Notes under the pieces: generated by a model
What the model saw: the letters and a program-made list of their open reading frames with translations, nothing else
Told to the model about the DNA's origin: nothing
Databases searched by the model: none
Shown: in pieces, positions 44,450 through 55,600 of the stretch
Numbering within the stretch: position 1 is the stretch's first letter
Layout: each line of letters starts with the position of its first letter
Program-made: the position numbers and the translations under genes
Assembly (NCBI GenBank): GCA_030267965.1
Contig: BRYA01000439.1
Span: forward strand, 18,716-82,715
Length of the DNA: 64,000 nt
Direction: 5' to 3'
Origin: Triparma columacea
Taxonomy: Eukaryota; Sar; Bolidophyceae; Parmales; Triparmaceae

Positions 44450-44651
44450 GATGAAGAGGAATAGTATAATTTGGAGTTGCTAAAAGCTTTACCAACGTTC
44501 TCTTTCCTCTGCCGGGACAACACCGGAGAGATCTGAGGAAAGTCAGTCGGTCACTTTTCATTGGGAAAAAGTGAGTCCATACGCGGCGGTTGCGCCACGT
44601 ACGTCTACGTGGAGCTTTGTTGATCTGTTTGACTCGAGAGACGGGCTGCCG

Positions 44652-44680
44652 NNNNNNNNNNNNNNNNNNNNNNNNNNNNN
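44652..44680. other. Assembly gap (29 N)
   Basis: A run of 29 undetermined bases at the edge of the satellite block. Its true length is unknown, and the array may have been collapsed here. Confidence 0.99.
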
Positions 44681-44756
44681 CCGGGTGGCAGCGGTTCCTC
44701 GTATCATGGGTCTCGAGAGTATGGGATTCATTTAGGGAGGGCCCTGGGGCTGACTG

Positions 44757-47640
44757 CACAAGCAGGGAAGGCTCACAAGGGTGTAGCTTCCATTTGTGTC
44801 GAGAACACTGCTGCAGGGCAGCGGGCTTTCGTTCCCTCTTGTCTTGGGATATTGTTACTACTCTATCTAGGCAAGCTCCTATTATGGATGGGCCCCTTTG
44901 CCGAAAGGGGGGCCAGGGACTTGAGGGTCTGGTAATTTTCGACCCTCCCATGGAAGGCTCGCACGGGCGTAGCTTCCATTTGTGTCGAGAACACTGCTGC
45001 AGGGCAGCGTGCTCTCCGGTTGGATGCCGTCGATATTTTGACGTTCCCTCTTGTGTTGAGATATTGTTACTAATTTATCTGCACAAGCTGCTACGGATGG
45101 GCCCTTTGCCGAAAGGGGGGGCCAGGGACTTTAGGGTCTGGTATCTTTCGACCCTTCCAGGGAAGGCGCGCATGGGCGTAGCTTCCATTTGTGTCGAGAA
45201 CACTGCTGCAGGGCAGCGCGCTCTCCGGTTGGATGCCGTCGATATTCTGACGTTCCCTCTTGTGTTGGGATATTGTTACTACTTTATCTGCACAAGCTCC
45301 TAATATGGATGGGCCCTGTTTCCGAAAGGAGGTGGCCAGGGACTTTAGGGTCCGGTATCTTTCAACCCTTCCAGGGAAGACTCGCATGGGCGTAGCTTCC
45401 ATTTGTGTCGAGAACACTGCTGCAGGGCAGCGTGCTTTCGTTCCCTCTTGTCTTGGGATATTGTTACTACTTTATCTACGCAAGCTCCTAATATGGATGG
45501 GCCCTTTGCCGAAAGGGGGGGCCAGGGACTTTAGAGTCTGTTCTTTCGACCCTTCCAATGAAGACTCGCATAGGCGTAGCTTCCATTTGTGTCGAGAACA
45601 CTGCTGCAGGGCAGCGTGCTCTCCGGTTGGATGCCGTCGATATTCTGACGTTCCCTCTGGTGTTGGGATATTGTTACTACTTAATCCGCACTCCTAATAT
45701 GGATGGGCCCTGTTTCCGAAAGGAGGTGGCCAGGGACTTTAGGGTCCGGTATCTTTCAACTCTTCCAGGGAAGACTCGCATGGGCTAGCTTCCATTTGTG
45801 TCGAGAACACTGCTGCAGGGCAGCGTGCTTTCGTTCCCTCTTGTCTTGGGATATCGTTACTACTTTATCTACGCAAGCTCCTAATATGGATGGGCCCTTT
45901 GCCAAAAGGGGCCAGGGACTTTAGGGTCTGTTCTTTCGACCCTTCCAATGAAGACTCGCATGGGCGTAGCTTCCATTTGTGTCGAGAACACTGCTGCAAG
46001 GCAGCGTGCTTTCGTTCCCTCTTGTCTTGGGATATTGTTACTACTTTATCTACGCAAGCTCCTAATATGGATGGGCCCTTTGCCGAAAGGGGGGGCCAGG
46101 GATTGAGGGTCTGGTAAATTTCGACCCTCCAGGGAAGGCTCGCATGAGCGTAGCTTCCATTTGTGTCGAGAACACTGCTGCAGGGCAGCGTGCTTTCGTT
46201 CCCTCTTGTCTTGGGATATTGTTACTACTTTATCTACGCAAGCTCCTAATATGGATGGGCCCTTTGCCAAGAGGGCCAGGGACTTTAGGGTCTGTTCTTT
46301 CGACCCTTCCAATGAAGACTCGCATGGGCGTAGCTTCCATTTGTGTCGAGAACACTGCTGCAGGGCAGCGTGCTTTCGTTCCCTCTTGTCTTGGGATATT
46401 GTTACTACTTTATCTACGCAAGCTCCTAATATGGATGGGCCCTTTGCCGAAAGGGGGGCCTGGGACTTTAGGGTCTGGTATCTTTCAACCCTCCCGGGAA
46501 GGCTCGCATGGGCGTAGCTTCCATTTGTGTCGAGAACACTGCTGCAGGGCAGCGTGCTCTCCGGTTGGATGCCGTCGATATTCTGACGTTCCCTCTTGTG
46601 TTGAGATATTGTTCCTAATTTATCTGCACAAGCTGCTACGGAGGGGCCCTTTGCCGAAAGGGGGGGCCAGGGACTTCAGGGTCGGTATCTTTCGACCCTT
46701 CCAATGAAGACTCGCATGGGCGTAGCTTCCATTTGTGTCGAGAACACTGCTGCAGGGCAGCGTGCTTTCGTTCCCTATTGTCTTGGGATATTGTTACTGC
46801 TTTATCTACGCAAGCTCCTAATATGGATGGGCCCTTTGCCGAAAGGGGGGCCAGGGACTTTAGGGTCTGGTATCTTTCGACCCTTCCAGGGAAGACTCGC
46901 ATGGGCGTAGCTTCCATTAGTGACGAGAACACTGCTGCAGGGCAGCGTGCTCCCCGGTTGGATGCCGCCGATATTCTGACGTTCCCTCTTGTGTTGAGAT
47001 ATTGTTACTAATTTATCTGCACAAGCTGCTACGGATGTGCCCTTTGCCGAAAGGGGGGGCCTGGGACTTTAGGGTCTGGTATCTTTCGACCCTTCCAGGG
47101 AAGACTCGCATGGGCGTAGCTTCCATTTGTGTCGAGAACACTGCTGCAGGGCAGCGTGCTCTCCGGTTGGATGCCGTCGATATTTGACGTTTCCTCTTGT
47201 GTTGAGATATTGTTCCTAATTTATCTGCACTAGCTGCTACGGATGGCCCCTTTGCCGAAAAGGGGGGCCAGGGACTTTAGGGTCTGGTATCTTTCGACCC
47301 TTCCAATGAAGACTCGCACGGGCGTAGCTTCCATTTGTGTCGAGAACACTGCTGCAGGGCAGCGTGCTCCCCGGTTGGATGCCGTCGATATTCTGATGTT
47401 CCCTCTTGTGTTGAGATATTGTTACTAATTTATCTGCACAAGCTGCTACGGATGGGCCCCTTTTGCCGAAAGGGGGGCCTGGGACTTTAGGGTCTGGTAT
47501 CTTTCAACCCTCCAGGGAAGGCTCGCATGGGCGTAGCTTCCATTTGTGTCGAGAACATTGCTGCAGGGCAGCGTGCTTTCGTTCCCTCTTGTCTTGGGAT
47601 ATGGTTACTACTTTATCTGCACAAGCTGCTACGGATGGAC
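44757..47640. repeat. Satellite array A, about 180-213-nt units
   Basis: About fifteen tandem units share the core CGTAGCTTCCATTTGTGTCG followed by AGAACACTGCTGCAGGGCAG. Two unit types alternate irregularly: a short one (about 177-187 nt) continuing GTGCTTTCGTTCCCTCTTG, and a long one (about 207-213 nt) with an insert CTCTCCGGTTGGATGCCGTC. Each unit also carries GATGGGCCCTTTGCCGAAAG and CCAGGGACTTTAGGGTCTG. Open frames cross the array in several registers and strands but change frame from unit to unit, so I do not regard it as coding. Confidence 0.93.
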
Positions 47641-48235
47641 TTTCGTTCCCTCTTATTTACTTGCACAAGCTCCGACTACGGATGGCCCCTGTTTCCGAAA
47701 GGAGGTGGCCAGGGACTCTGTTCCCTCTTGTTTATCAGCACAAGCTCCGTCGTGGATGGGCCCTGTTTCCGTAAGGAGGTGGCCAGGGACTCTGTTCCCT
47801 CTGTTCATCAGCACAAGCTCCGTCGCGNNNNAAGGAGGTGGCCAGGGACTCTGTTCCCTCTTATTTACGTGCACAAGCTCCTTTATGGATGGGCCCTGTT
47901 TCCGAAAGGAGGTGGCCAGGGACTCTGTTCCCTCTTATTTACTTGCACAAGCTCCTTTATGGATGGGCCCTGTTTCCGAAAGGAGGTGGCCAGGGACTCT
48001 GTTCCCTCTTATTTACGTGCACAAGCTCCTTTATGGATGGGCCCTGTTACCGAAAGGAGGTGGCCAGGGACTCTGTTCCCTCTTATTTACTTGCACAAGC
48101 TCCTTTATGGATGGGCCCTGTTTCCGAAAGGAGGTGGCCAGGGACTCTGTTCCCTCTTATTTACCTGCACAAGCTCCGACTGCGGATGGGCCCTGTTCCG
48201 CAAGGAGGTGGCCAGGGACTTTTGTTCCCTCTTGT
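47641..48235. repeat. Satellite array B, 74-nt units
   Basis: About eight tandem units of 74 nt, containing TGCACAAGCTCCTTTATGGA and GGAGGTGGCCAGGGACTCTG. The unit is related to the GGGCCC...GGCCAGGGAC part of array A, so B looks like an amplified sub-unit of A. A 4-N gap (47828-47831) lies inside. Confidence 0.92.
47828..47831. other. Assembly gap (4 N)
   Basis: Four undetermined bases inside array B, marking an unresolved repeat junction. Confidence 0.98.
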
Positions 48236-49618
48236 TCCGAGATATTGCGATGTCATCGGCACAAGTTCCGACTTGGAGGGCCCCCCCCCCTTTCCGAAGG
48301 GAAGGGGCCTGGGATTTTTGTGCCGAGAGCGGCTGCGAGAGAAGGCTCGCATGGGCGATGGCTCGCATGGGCGTAGCTTCCACTTGTGTCGAGAACACTG
48401 CTGCAGGGGCAGCGTGCTCTCCGGTGAGGTGTCGTCGATAGTCTCCTATTCTGAGTTGCCTAGTGTTACATGGGCAACAATCTCAGCTTGTTGGTCTAAG
48501 ACCGACGCTAGCGTCTTTTCCCTCCACTTCACCTTCCAGTCGACAGGCCGATCGAAGGGCTCGAGGCTCATCCCAAGCCCCTTCTCGTAGTCGCCCACCA
48601 TTGGTGATTAAGAGAGGGAGGGGGGGGAGGGGGGTTGCCCTCCGGGGGGGGGGGTTGTCCTCCTGGTCACCCTCGGTATCCTTTGTCCACCTCCACATTC
48701 GTCCTTCATTTTCCTTCCACTACCACCATCATTACCGTTCCGAGCCGAGGGGGCCTGGGAAGTCTCGCATGGACGTGCTTCCATTTGTGTCGAGAGCTCT
48801 GCTGCCGCGGCACCGTGCTCTCCGGTCATGTGTCATCGACAGTCTTCCTTCTTGCGAGCGGCCACTGTCAGCCGCCCTCGGTATCTTTATCCATCTCCAC
48901 ATTCGTCCTTCATCTTTTCCTTCCACTACCATCATCATCACCTTTCCGAGCCGAGGGGGCCTAGTGCTACGCACTTCCCCTCTCGCCTCTTCAAGTAGGG
49001 CGTGCTCGCTCAACATTTCGCGGGCCCGTGCTTCAGCACCCGGCGTCCCGTGGGCTGGCGCACGTAGGGGTTGTCCGCCCTAAGTCTTCTTTCCCTTCCC
49101 CCACGTCACGATCTCCGTGGACGTGTGGGGTCGGGGGTGGACCCAAAGCGGCGTGGACTCTAGTCCCACCCCTATTTGAATGCCAAACGCCGCTGTTTTG
49201 CTTAGATTTTTCCCAGAAGGTCCCAGGCCTCTGCCTTGCTGAGGCTTTACATCCAGATTCCCAAGCCCACGAATTCGGAACGAAGGAATTTTTTTGAGTT
49301 GACAAAAACCCCCCTCTCAGAGAACTCCGTAACTTTTTAAGCTCTCTTAAGGTAAGTGTGACCGAAGCTCCCCTTCCCGGTCCATATCGACGTCACACAC
49401 TTTCGTTAGACCTCTCTCATCTGGTGATCGTGGAAAGGGCAGGGTCCCATGTGAATATTAGCAATGTTTATTTTTGTTTGGCAGAGGCCTGTTGTTCTGC
49501 GACACTAATCCCCCCAATACCCTCTAATCTTACCTTCTACTCTCTTTTTTCACAGCTCAGTGTTTCTTAAACACTATTTATATACATACCTTGCGAATCC
49601 ACAAGAAGTCAGTTGCCC
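48236..49618. repeat. Degenerate satellite flank and gene-free sequence
   Basis: Decayed copies of the array A core recur near 48375-48430 and 48778-48840. A separate roughly 90-nt element (CACATTCGTCCTTCAT with TTCCACTACCA and CGAGCCGAGGGGGCC) occurs twice, at 48677-48755 and 48885-48961. From 49090 to 49618 I see only a short inverted repeat (49147-49154 with 49187-49194) and then AT-rich sequence before the hydrolase gene. No gene is supported. Confidence 0.75.
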
Positions 49619-50689
49619 ATGTACCTCATAATTATCCTCACGTTCCTATCACTAGCAGTAGCCACCGGTTCCTCCTTGTCGGAATGTACCTCCTCTATCG
49701 GTTGTACAACCGTAACAACAAAAACCTCCCTAAAATTCGACTGTCATTACTCCCTCCCATCACCCTCTGTTTCTTCTTCAGATAAACCACCCGTACTTCT
49801 CCTACACGGTTTTCCGGAGTGGTCTCACATGTACACTCCCCTCATGCTCTCCTTATCCACCTCAGGTTACACATCATACGCTTGTAATCAACGTGGTTAC
49901 TCCCCCACTGCTTCACCGAACTCCGTTGAAGATTATAATTACAAGCTTCTAAAGGATGATGTATTCGATATTGCGGATGCACTTGGTTGGGATAAATTCC
50001 ATATCGTTGGTCACGACCATGGTGCAGTACTTGGTTGGACTGTTGTTGGTGATGATAGAGCTAAAGGTAGGGTTATTAGTTACTCCGCACTATCCGTACC
50101 TCACGTAGACGCTTTTAGCGAGGGATTATTAGGTGATATGGAAGATGAGGATCAGGTTATGGCGAGCCAGTATTTCTCCGTCTTCGTTATGGATGATTCG
50201 GCGAGTTTGAACTTCAATTTTCTCTACTTAACCATGGGTCAGACAAGTGGTCGTCGCAAGGAGTACGGTAGTCTTTACTCCAACCCCTCTGAATTCCAGA
50301 AGGCGTTATGGTGGTATAATGGTGCAATGGAGGCAGGTGTATTATCCATGCCCCGAACCCTTACCGTATCAGAGCTCTTTAGTAAAGGATATTACGCACT
50401 CGCTGCAATGAGAGCTGCGTATAGTGGGGGTGGTGAGGACGGTATCGCAGCCACGAATCCAACAGGCGTTATAACTAACATTCCCATACTTTACGTATGC
50501 GGGTCAAACGACTCTTACATCCTCTGCGACCACGAGTACGCGCGCAAGACGAAGGACTACGTGGAGGGGGACTATAGGAACTTGGTGGTGGGATGCGGAC
50601 ATAACGTTCTTGACGAGGGGGACTGTGAGGACGTGGGGGAGAGGGATAAGGTCGTGGATGCTATCATCGATAGGATAGAGAGTGCGTAG
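49619..50689 (+). CDS. Secreted alpha/beta hydrolase, epoxide-hydrolase-like
   Basis: Single exon, 356 aa from ATG 49619. A signal peptide (MYLIIILTFLSLAVATGSS) precedes an alpha/beta-hydrolase fold: oxyanion motif HGFPEWSHMY, RGYSPTA, nucleophile elbow GHDHGAV with Asp as nucleophile (an epoxide hydrolase or haloalkane dehalogenase feature), acid region YVCGSNDSYI and catalytic His in GCGHNVLDEG. Two Tyr-containing lid segments (WWYNGAMEAG, KGYYALAAM) would fit epoxide hydrolase. Codon use is unusual: the first roughly 295 codons favour T/A-ending codons (GGT, GAT, TTA), while the last roughly 60 switch to the G/C-ending codons common elsewhere in the window. Confidence 0.85.
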   Translation: MYLIIILTFLSLAVATGSSLSECTSSIGCTTVTTKTSLKFDCHYSLPSPSVSSSDKPPVLLLHGFPEWSHMYTPLMLSLSTSGYTSYACNQRGYSPTASPNSVEDYNYKLLKDDVFDIADALGWDKFHIVGHDHGAVLGWTVVGDDRAKGRVISYSALSVPHVDAFSEGLLGDMEDEDQVMASQYFSVFVMDDSASLNFNFLYLTMGQTSGRRKEYGSLYSNPSEFQKALWWYNGAMEAGVLSMPRTLTVSELFSKGYYALAAMRAAYSGGGEDGIAATNPTGVITNIPILYVCGSNDSYILCDHEYARKTKDYVEGDYRNLVVGCGHNVLDEGDCEDVGERDKVVDAIIDRIESA

Positions 50690-50805
50690 TAAAAGTTGGT
50701 TGGATTTGTGTATTTGATTCGTTTCTTCCTTTTCCCTTATTGTGTATCTCCCAGTTTTCGTTTTCGTTTTGCGTTCCCTAGCGGGGTAACATATGTGTTC
50801 CCCAT

Positions 50806-51663
50806 TCATTCCCCCCTCCCCTTCCCCCTATGTTTTTTCCCCTTAACTTCTTCCCATTCCTCATCCTCTTCCTCCTTCCCCTTCCCCCCCTCGTCCTCCT
50901 CCTCCTGCATCCTCCTCGCGAGTTCCTCATCCTTCCTAACCCCCTCCCCCTTAACGTCTTCCTCCTCCTGCATCCTCCTCGCCATCTCCTCATCCCCCCC
51001 CCCAATCCTTTCCTCCTTCATGTTTTTAGCCCTACTCCGCCTCCCTTTCTTGCTAAGTACCGTACCCCAACCTCCTCCCTCCCCCCCCTCAGGTGAACCC
51101 TCGCTACCACCAGAACCTTCCTCGCTCCCAAAATCGAAGCTACCATATAACTCGGAGGATTCGACCAACCGAAGTTCCTCCTCCTCGCTTGTTGTTTCAC
51201 TATCTGGTATTGTTTCATTAACGACGATAGATTCACTATCGACACCTCCTTCGTAATCGGGGGAGGCAGGACTACTACTACTACCCTTATCAACACTATC
51301 ATCTACATCATTATCATCAACCCTAACCTTCCTTCGTCTTGGAGAACCTGTGTGCCTTGTTTTCTTATTAACCTGTGAAGCCTTCTGACGACGACGACGA
51401 CGACGCTCTTCCTCCTCCTCCATTTCAACTATACCTGCAAGCGCTTTTGGGACGTCGTATTTTGAATATATTTTACCGGATTGGGTAGATGATGATGAAG
51501 AGGAGGAGGATGACTTTGATGATTTATTTGTTGATATTAGATAACGTGATGATAGTGTTATAATGAGAAGTAAAGACAGCCACTGGAACCATGGGAAGGG
51601 TGGGGGTGAAGTGGGAAGGGTACCGATGGGTGGAACTTGCGGAGGGATGGGAGATGAGAGTGA
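50806..51663 (-). CDS. Acidic low-complexity protein with a membrane-like segment (5' end unresolved)
   Basis: The ATG at 51423 opens a 205-codon frame (MEEEEERRRRRRQKASQ...). The same frame stays open upstream to 51663, just after a TTTTAG acceptor-like site, and encodes a hydrophobic stretch (FQWLSLLLIITLSSRYLI) plus a Ser run. That extra part looks real and implies an upstream start exon. The rest is Glu/Asp/Gly-rich with two DEE-x-ARRMQEEED repeats (superficially UIM-like but without the Ser). A candidate first exon is complement(52332..52493), which ends in phase 0 at a GAG|GTAAGG donor. No function can be assigned. Confidence 0.5.
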   Translation of the reverse strand, partial: SLSSPIPPQVPPIGTLPTSPPPFPWFQWLSLLLIITLSSRYLISTNKSSKSSSSSSSSSTQSGKIYSKYDVPKALAGIVEMEEEEERRRRRRQKASQVNKKTRHTGSPRRRKVRVDDNDVDDSVDKGSSSSPASPDYEGGVDSESIVVNETIPDSETTSEEEELRLVESSELYGSFDFGSEEGSGGSEGSPEGGEGGGWGTVLSKKGRRSRAKNMKEERIGGGDEEMARRMQEEEDVKGEGVRKDEELARRMQEEEDEGGKGKEEEDEEWEEVKGKKHRGKGRGE

Positions 51664-51664
51664 C

Positions 51665-52085
51665 TAAAAGCGATGAGCGGGAGCAATGAGCGAAGCGATG
51701 AGTGGAAGCGATGAGTGGAAGCAATGAGCAGAGCGATGAGCAGAGCGATGAGCAGAGCGATGAGCCGGAGCGATGAGCGGAGCGATGAGTGGAAGCGATG
51801 AGCGAGAGCGATGAGCGGGAGCAATGAGCGAAGCGATGAGCGGGAGCAATGAGCGGGAGCAATGAGCGAGAGCGATGAGCGGAGCGATGCGCGAGAGCGA
51901 TGAGCGGAGTGATGAGCGAGAGCGATGAGCGGGAGCGATGAGTGGAAGCGATGAGCAGAGCGATGAGCGGAGCGATGAGGGGAAGCGATGAGCGAGAGCG
52001 ATGAGCGGGAGCAATGAGCGAAGCGATGAGCGGGAGCAATGAGCGAGAGCGATGAGCGAAGCGATGAGCGAAGCGATGAGGGGAA
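51665..52085. repeat. GCGATGAGCG minisatellite
   Basis: Some 35 imperfect copies of a 10-12-nt unit (AGCGATGAGCGG and variants GAGCAATGAGCG, GAAGCGATGAGT) form about 420 nt. The array is open in several frames (Leu/Ala/His/Ser-rich on the minus strand) but has no codon bias. It probably lies in the first intron of the acidic-protein gene. Confidence 0.9.
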
Positions 52086-52331
52086 GGTGCAGGGGTGTGG
52101 GAGAGGGTGTTAAAAAAAGTGTTAAAAATGCGTTTAAATGAGTTAGAAATGAGTTGAAGTGGTTGTCGAAGTAGTGTATATCCATTCTCATTCGTTAAAA
52201 TGTGCGTAAATGTGTTTGTTGTTGAAATAATGTTACAATAAATGATAACTCAGGGGCTTACATCGCAGGGTCATACAAACATAGTCTCCATTATAATCAC
52301 ATCATTGGCATACATCTCTCTCACTCCTTAC

Positions 52332-52493
52332 CTCATATCCTCGTTTATCTATATCATCCTTTATAATATATTTATCAATAGCTAATAAGCTGTTAGAGAG
52401 ATAATGATGATTAAGAGAAGACTCACTCCCGACCTCATTCACTTCTACCTCAATAAATCCTTTAGCACGACTGTTTAATGCATTTAGTCTCAT
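52332..52493 (-). other. Candidate first exon of the acidic-protein gene
   Basis: ATG at 52493 starts a 54-codon frame (MRLNALNSRAKGFIEVEVNE...) ending at a GAG|GTAAGG donor in phase 0. This matches the phase of the candidate acceptor before 51663. An internal GTGAGT...AACAG pair could further split it. It is supported only by frame and splice-site logic. Confidence 0.3.
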
Positions 52494-52699
52494 TTAGAGG
52501 CTATGTATGGGTATATATCCGTATTTTGCTGCCCGTATCTGTATAATACGGCCCTTTATACTCTATTCACAACCTGACACGGTTGCAATTTATTTTTGCA
52601 ACTTTCCTGGTTTCCGGGAGAGGTCTTGGTTTTGGTCCAGTCCAAGAGACTCAGGATCTCCCCCAACAAGCAAGTCCTTCTCAAAATAAACAACATCAA

Positions 52700-55600
52700 A
52701 TGTCATCCCCCCCACGTGCTCGTTCATCAAACGACGCTCTAACCTTATTGCATACCATATTCCTCGACTCCGGCGTAAGTTTACCCTCCCCCTCCCCATC
52801 TCGTTCCCCCTCAAAATATAATTCATCCTCCCCACAACATGATCTTGGAAAACAACAATCTTCCTCCCTACCATCCTCACCACGCCACCATACACAAGGT
52901 GTAAAAACAACGAACTCTAACGGTGAACCCAACTCCGCATTAATAATGTCACGTAAACTATCACAATATGAAAGGGAGAATTCCGTACTCCTTTACCAGC
53001 TTCGTAAACTCCAACAGTCCACATCATCAGACCGTTCACGGTACTCAAGGCTGAGTAAGGAGATGGAGGTTAAGGCTGGGGCGGAGTATATTTTAGGGAG
53101 ATTAAGAAGGTGTTTTGAGATTAGGAGAAGGCTTTATTATAGGGTTGTTGGGAAAGGTTTTTATCGTTGGAGAGATTGTGGTAGGAGGTGGGGTATTGAT
53201 GAGAAACTGTATGAGGAAAGGATGACTGCGATTAGGATGGGATTAAGAAGAGTTAAAGATAGAGTTGATAGAAAGGAGAGGAGAGAAATCGGAGTTAGGT
53301 TTAGACGATGGGTTGAATATACAGGGAGAGAAAACAGGAAGAGGAAAATCTTGTACATGGTTGGATGCAGGAAGAGGACGAGCACAGTAAGGAAGGGCTT
53401 TGGAACCTGGAGAAGGAATTCGGAGAGGTTGATTTCGAACACACTTTCCAGGGATAGGTCACACCTTACAGTATCTTACAGGAATCGGTTGGTAACATCA
53501 GCACTGGCGAGGTGGAGGTATCGGTGTATCTTCAGGTATATGAGTCTATGGAAGTTAGCAACCGGTACGGTTAAGGATAGGGATAGGGCTTTTAGGATTA
53601 TGCTTAAATCCATGAGACAAACGGGGGGGAAAGCCATGAAGGGAACCTTGAAAAAAGCGTTTAAAACATGGAGGGGGAAAACGAAGGAAAGGAAAGAAAG
53701 GGAAAGGGAGGAAATGAGGGCTGTGGAATGTTTAGGGAGGATTGCGGGAGTTGGGGAAGTTAAAAGAAAAAGAGAAGGTGAGAGAGGATTGATGGGGACG
53801 AGGGACCAAGGGGGGGAAGGACGAAGGTACAACCTTCACGAGGACTTGGTAACAAAACAAACATCAGGGGCCCAGCGCACACGCACGAATTTTCTAACGC
53901 CCCTTAAAACTCTCTCCCTTAGCCTGGAACCTGCTTAAAGCATCGTGGACACACCATAAGGGGAAACTCCAGAAGTACAACCTCGCCCTTACTCTCTTAT
54001 CCTCCCGTTCAACCCGTGTTTTAACAATGTTGAAGTTATCAGCGTTCAGGAAATGGTTCTCTTTGATAAGGGACGGTTTCTCCGTAACGATCGCGGGGTT
54101 AAAGGAGAACGCTAAAATATATAGAAGGACGGTGAAGGATGGAAAAAAGGTTAGAGCGGTTAAACTCATAGCCATACTAGCAAGGGGGTATGTGGAGGGG
54201 AGAATCGCGGAAGCACTTATGGGTTGGAAACTCTGGGTTTGGGAGAGTAGGAGAAGGGAGATGGAAAGGGGGTTGAAAGTCGGTATGATTGGGAGGATGC
54301 TAGGGAGCAGGAAAGCTTATAGGGCATTCCAGATATGGAAGGAGGTGGTGTACGATATTCAGGAGGGGGAAAGGACGGTAGAGAGGAGGATTGAGTGCGC
54401 GAGGAGATTAGTGAGGAAGAAAGTAGGGATGGCTGTTAGAGGTGCTTTTCAGAAACTTAAACATACTTCACTTGTGAAAGCTAAGGTTAAAGCTATCAGG
54501 AAAGACGCGGCTAGGAGACTGGTTAAAATGATGCTAGCGAAGGAGGAGACGAAAATAGGATGGTACTGGAACGGATGGGTGAGGGATATTCAGATGGAGA
54601 AGGTTAAGGAATGGCAGGATAAAAACGAAGAGGACATTATGAGGTGAGAGGGGGGGGGCGACAGCGGATAAGAAATAGAGGTCAAGCAACGACGACACAC
54701 GTTTTGAGCGGGCCGGAACACCACACCCCCTCCCTCCCACCTTTCGTCGCTAACCTAACCTACCTCCCCATCACCGAACTCCCCACCCCCCCCCCCCCAA
54801 GGAACGCCGCCCAGAAGATCAGAGGTTACTTCCATATAGTATTCGCCAAGTCCCTATCCTTCGCGTTCCGTACCTGGTTAATTTTCTCTCAGCACACCAC
54901 CTCTCAAACTCGTACCAGGATCCTCTCCGTCGACATGATGAAGAGAACTATAAACAAGGCTCAAGGTAGGAAGGTCGCCAAGGGTTTCAACACGTGGAAA
55001 GCGTTCGTGAACTTGGGGAGGAGGAGGGAGGGGGAGATTAAGAGCGGGGTTAGGATGGTTGTTATGTGCATGAGGAGAATGGAGAACAGGGAACGTAACT
55101 GGGCCTTTCAGAGATGGGCGGAGGAGAAGGATAGGGGGAGGATTGGGGAACTCGCTAGGAAGGTGGGGGACGAGAGGATGAGAAGGGCCATCAGGAGCCT
55201 GGCGCTATTGGTGGCTGGGAATGAGGGCAGAATTAGGGCCAGAGGGTTCAGGACGATGAAGGAGGATTGGGAGGCGGCGAGGAGGAGAGCGAACATGATT
55301 AAGGGATGCTACTATAGGTGGAGGAAGTCAAAGCTAGGACTGGCGTTCGTGGGGTGGAAGGACAAGATCGTGGCATCGAATAGAGACAGGAAGAGCAGGA
55401 AGATGGGAGGTGAGAATGGAACGACAATTTTTAAAGAGCGTTGCGGAATACACGGGTACTTCAGCCCCTGTGCTTGATTCCGCACTCTTCAAATCTGCCA
55501 TCCTAATTCTAATTCACTCAACCCTTTTCGCACTTCGCTTCGTTCGTTGCAGCTCGCATCGCCAGCGGTGTGGTAACTCGGATGAAGTCTCGTATGATGT

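Noticed and set aside
44700..48600. Long open frames across the satellite block repeating a peptide like VASICVENTAAGQRA
   Set aside because: The frames follow the DNA repeat, change register between units, occur on both strands and have no start, splice or family support.
51524..52191. Leu/Ser/His-rich frames of up to 175 codons over the GCGATGAGCG array
   Set aside because: They are a by-product of a short tandem repeat open in several frames, with no codon bias outside the repeat.
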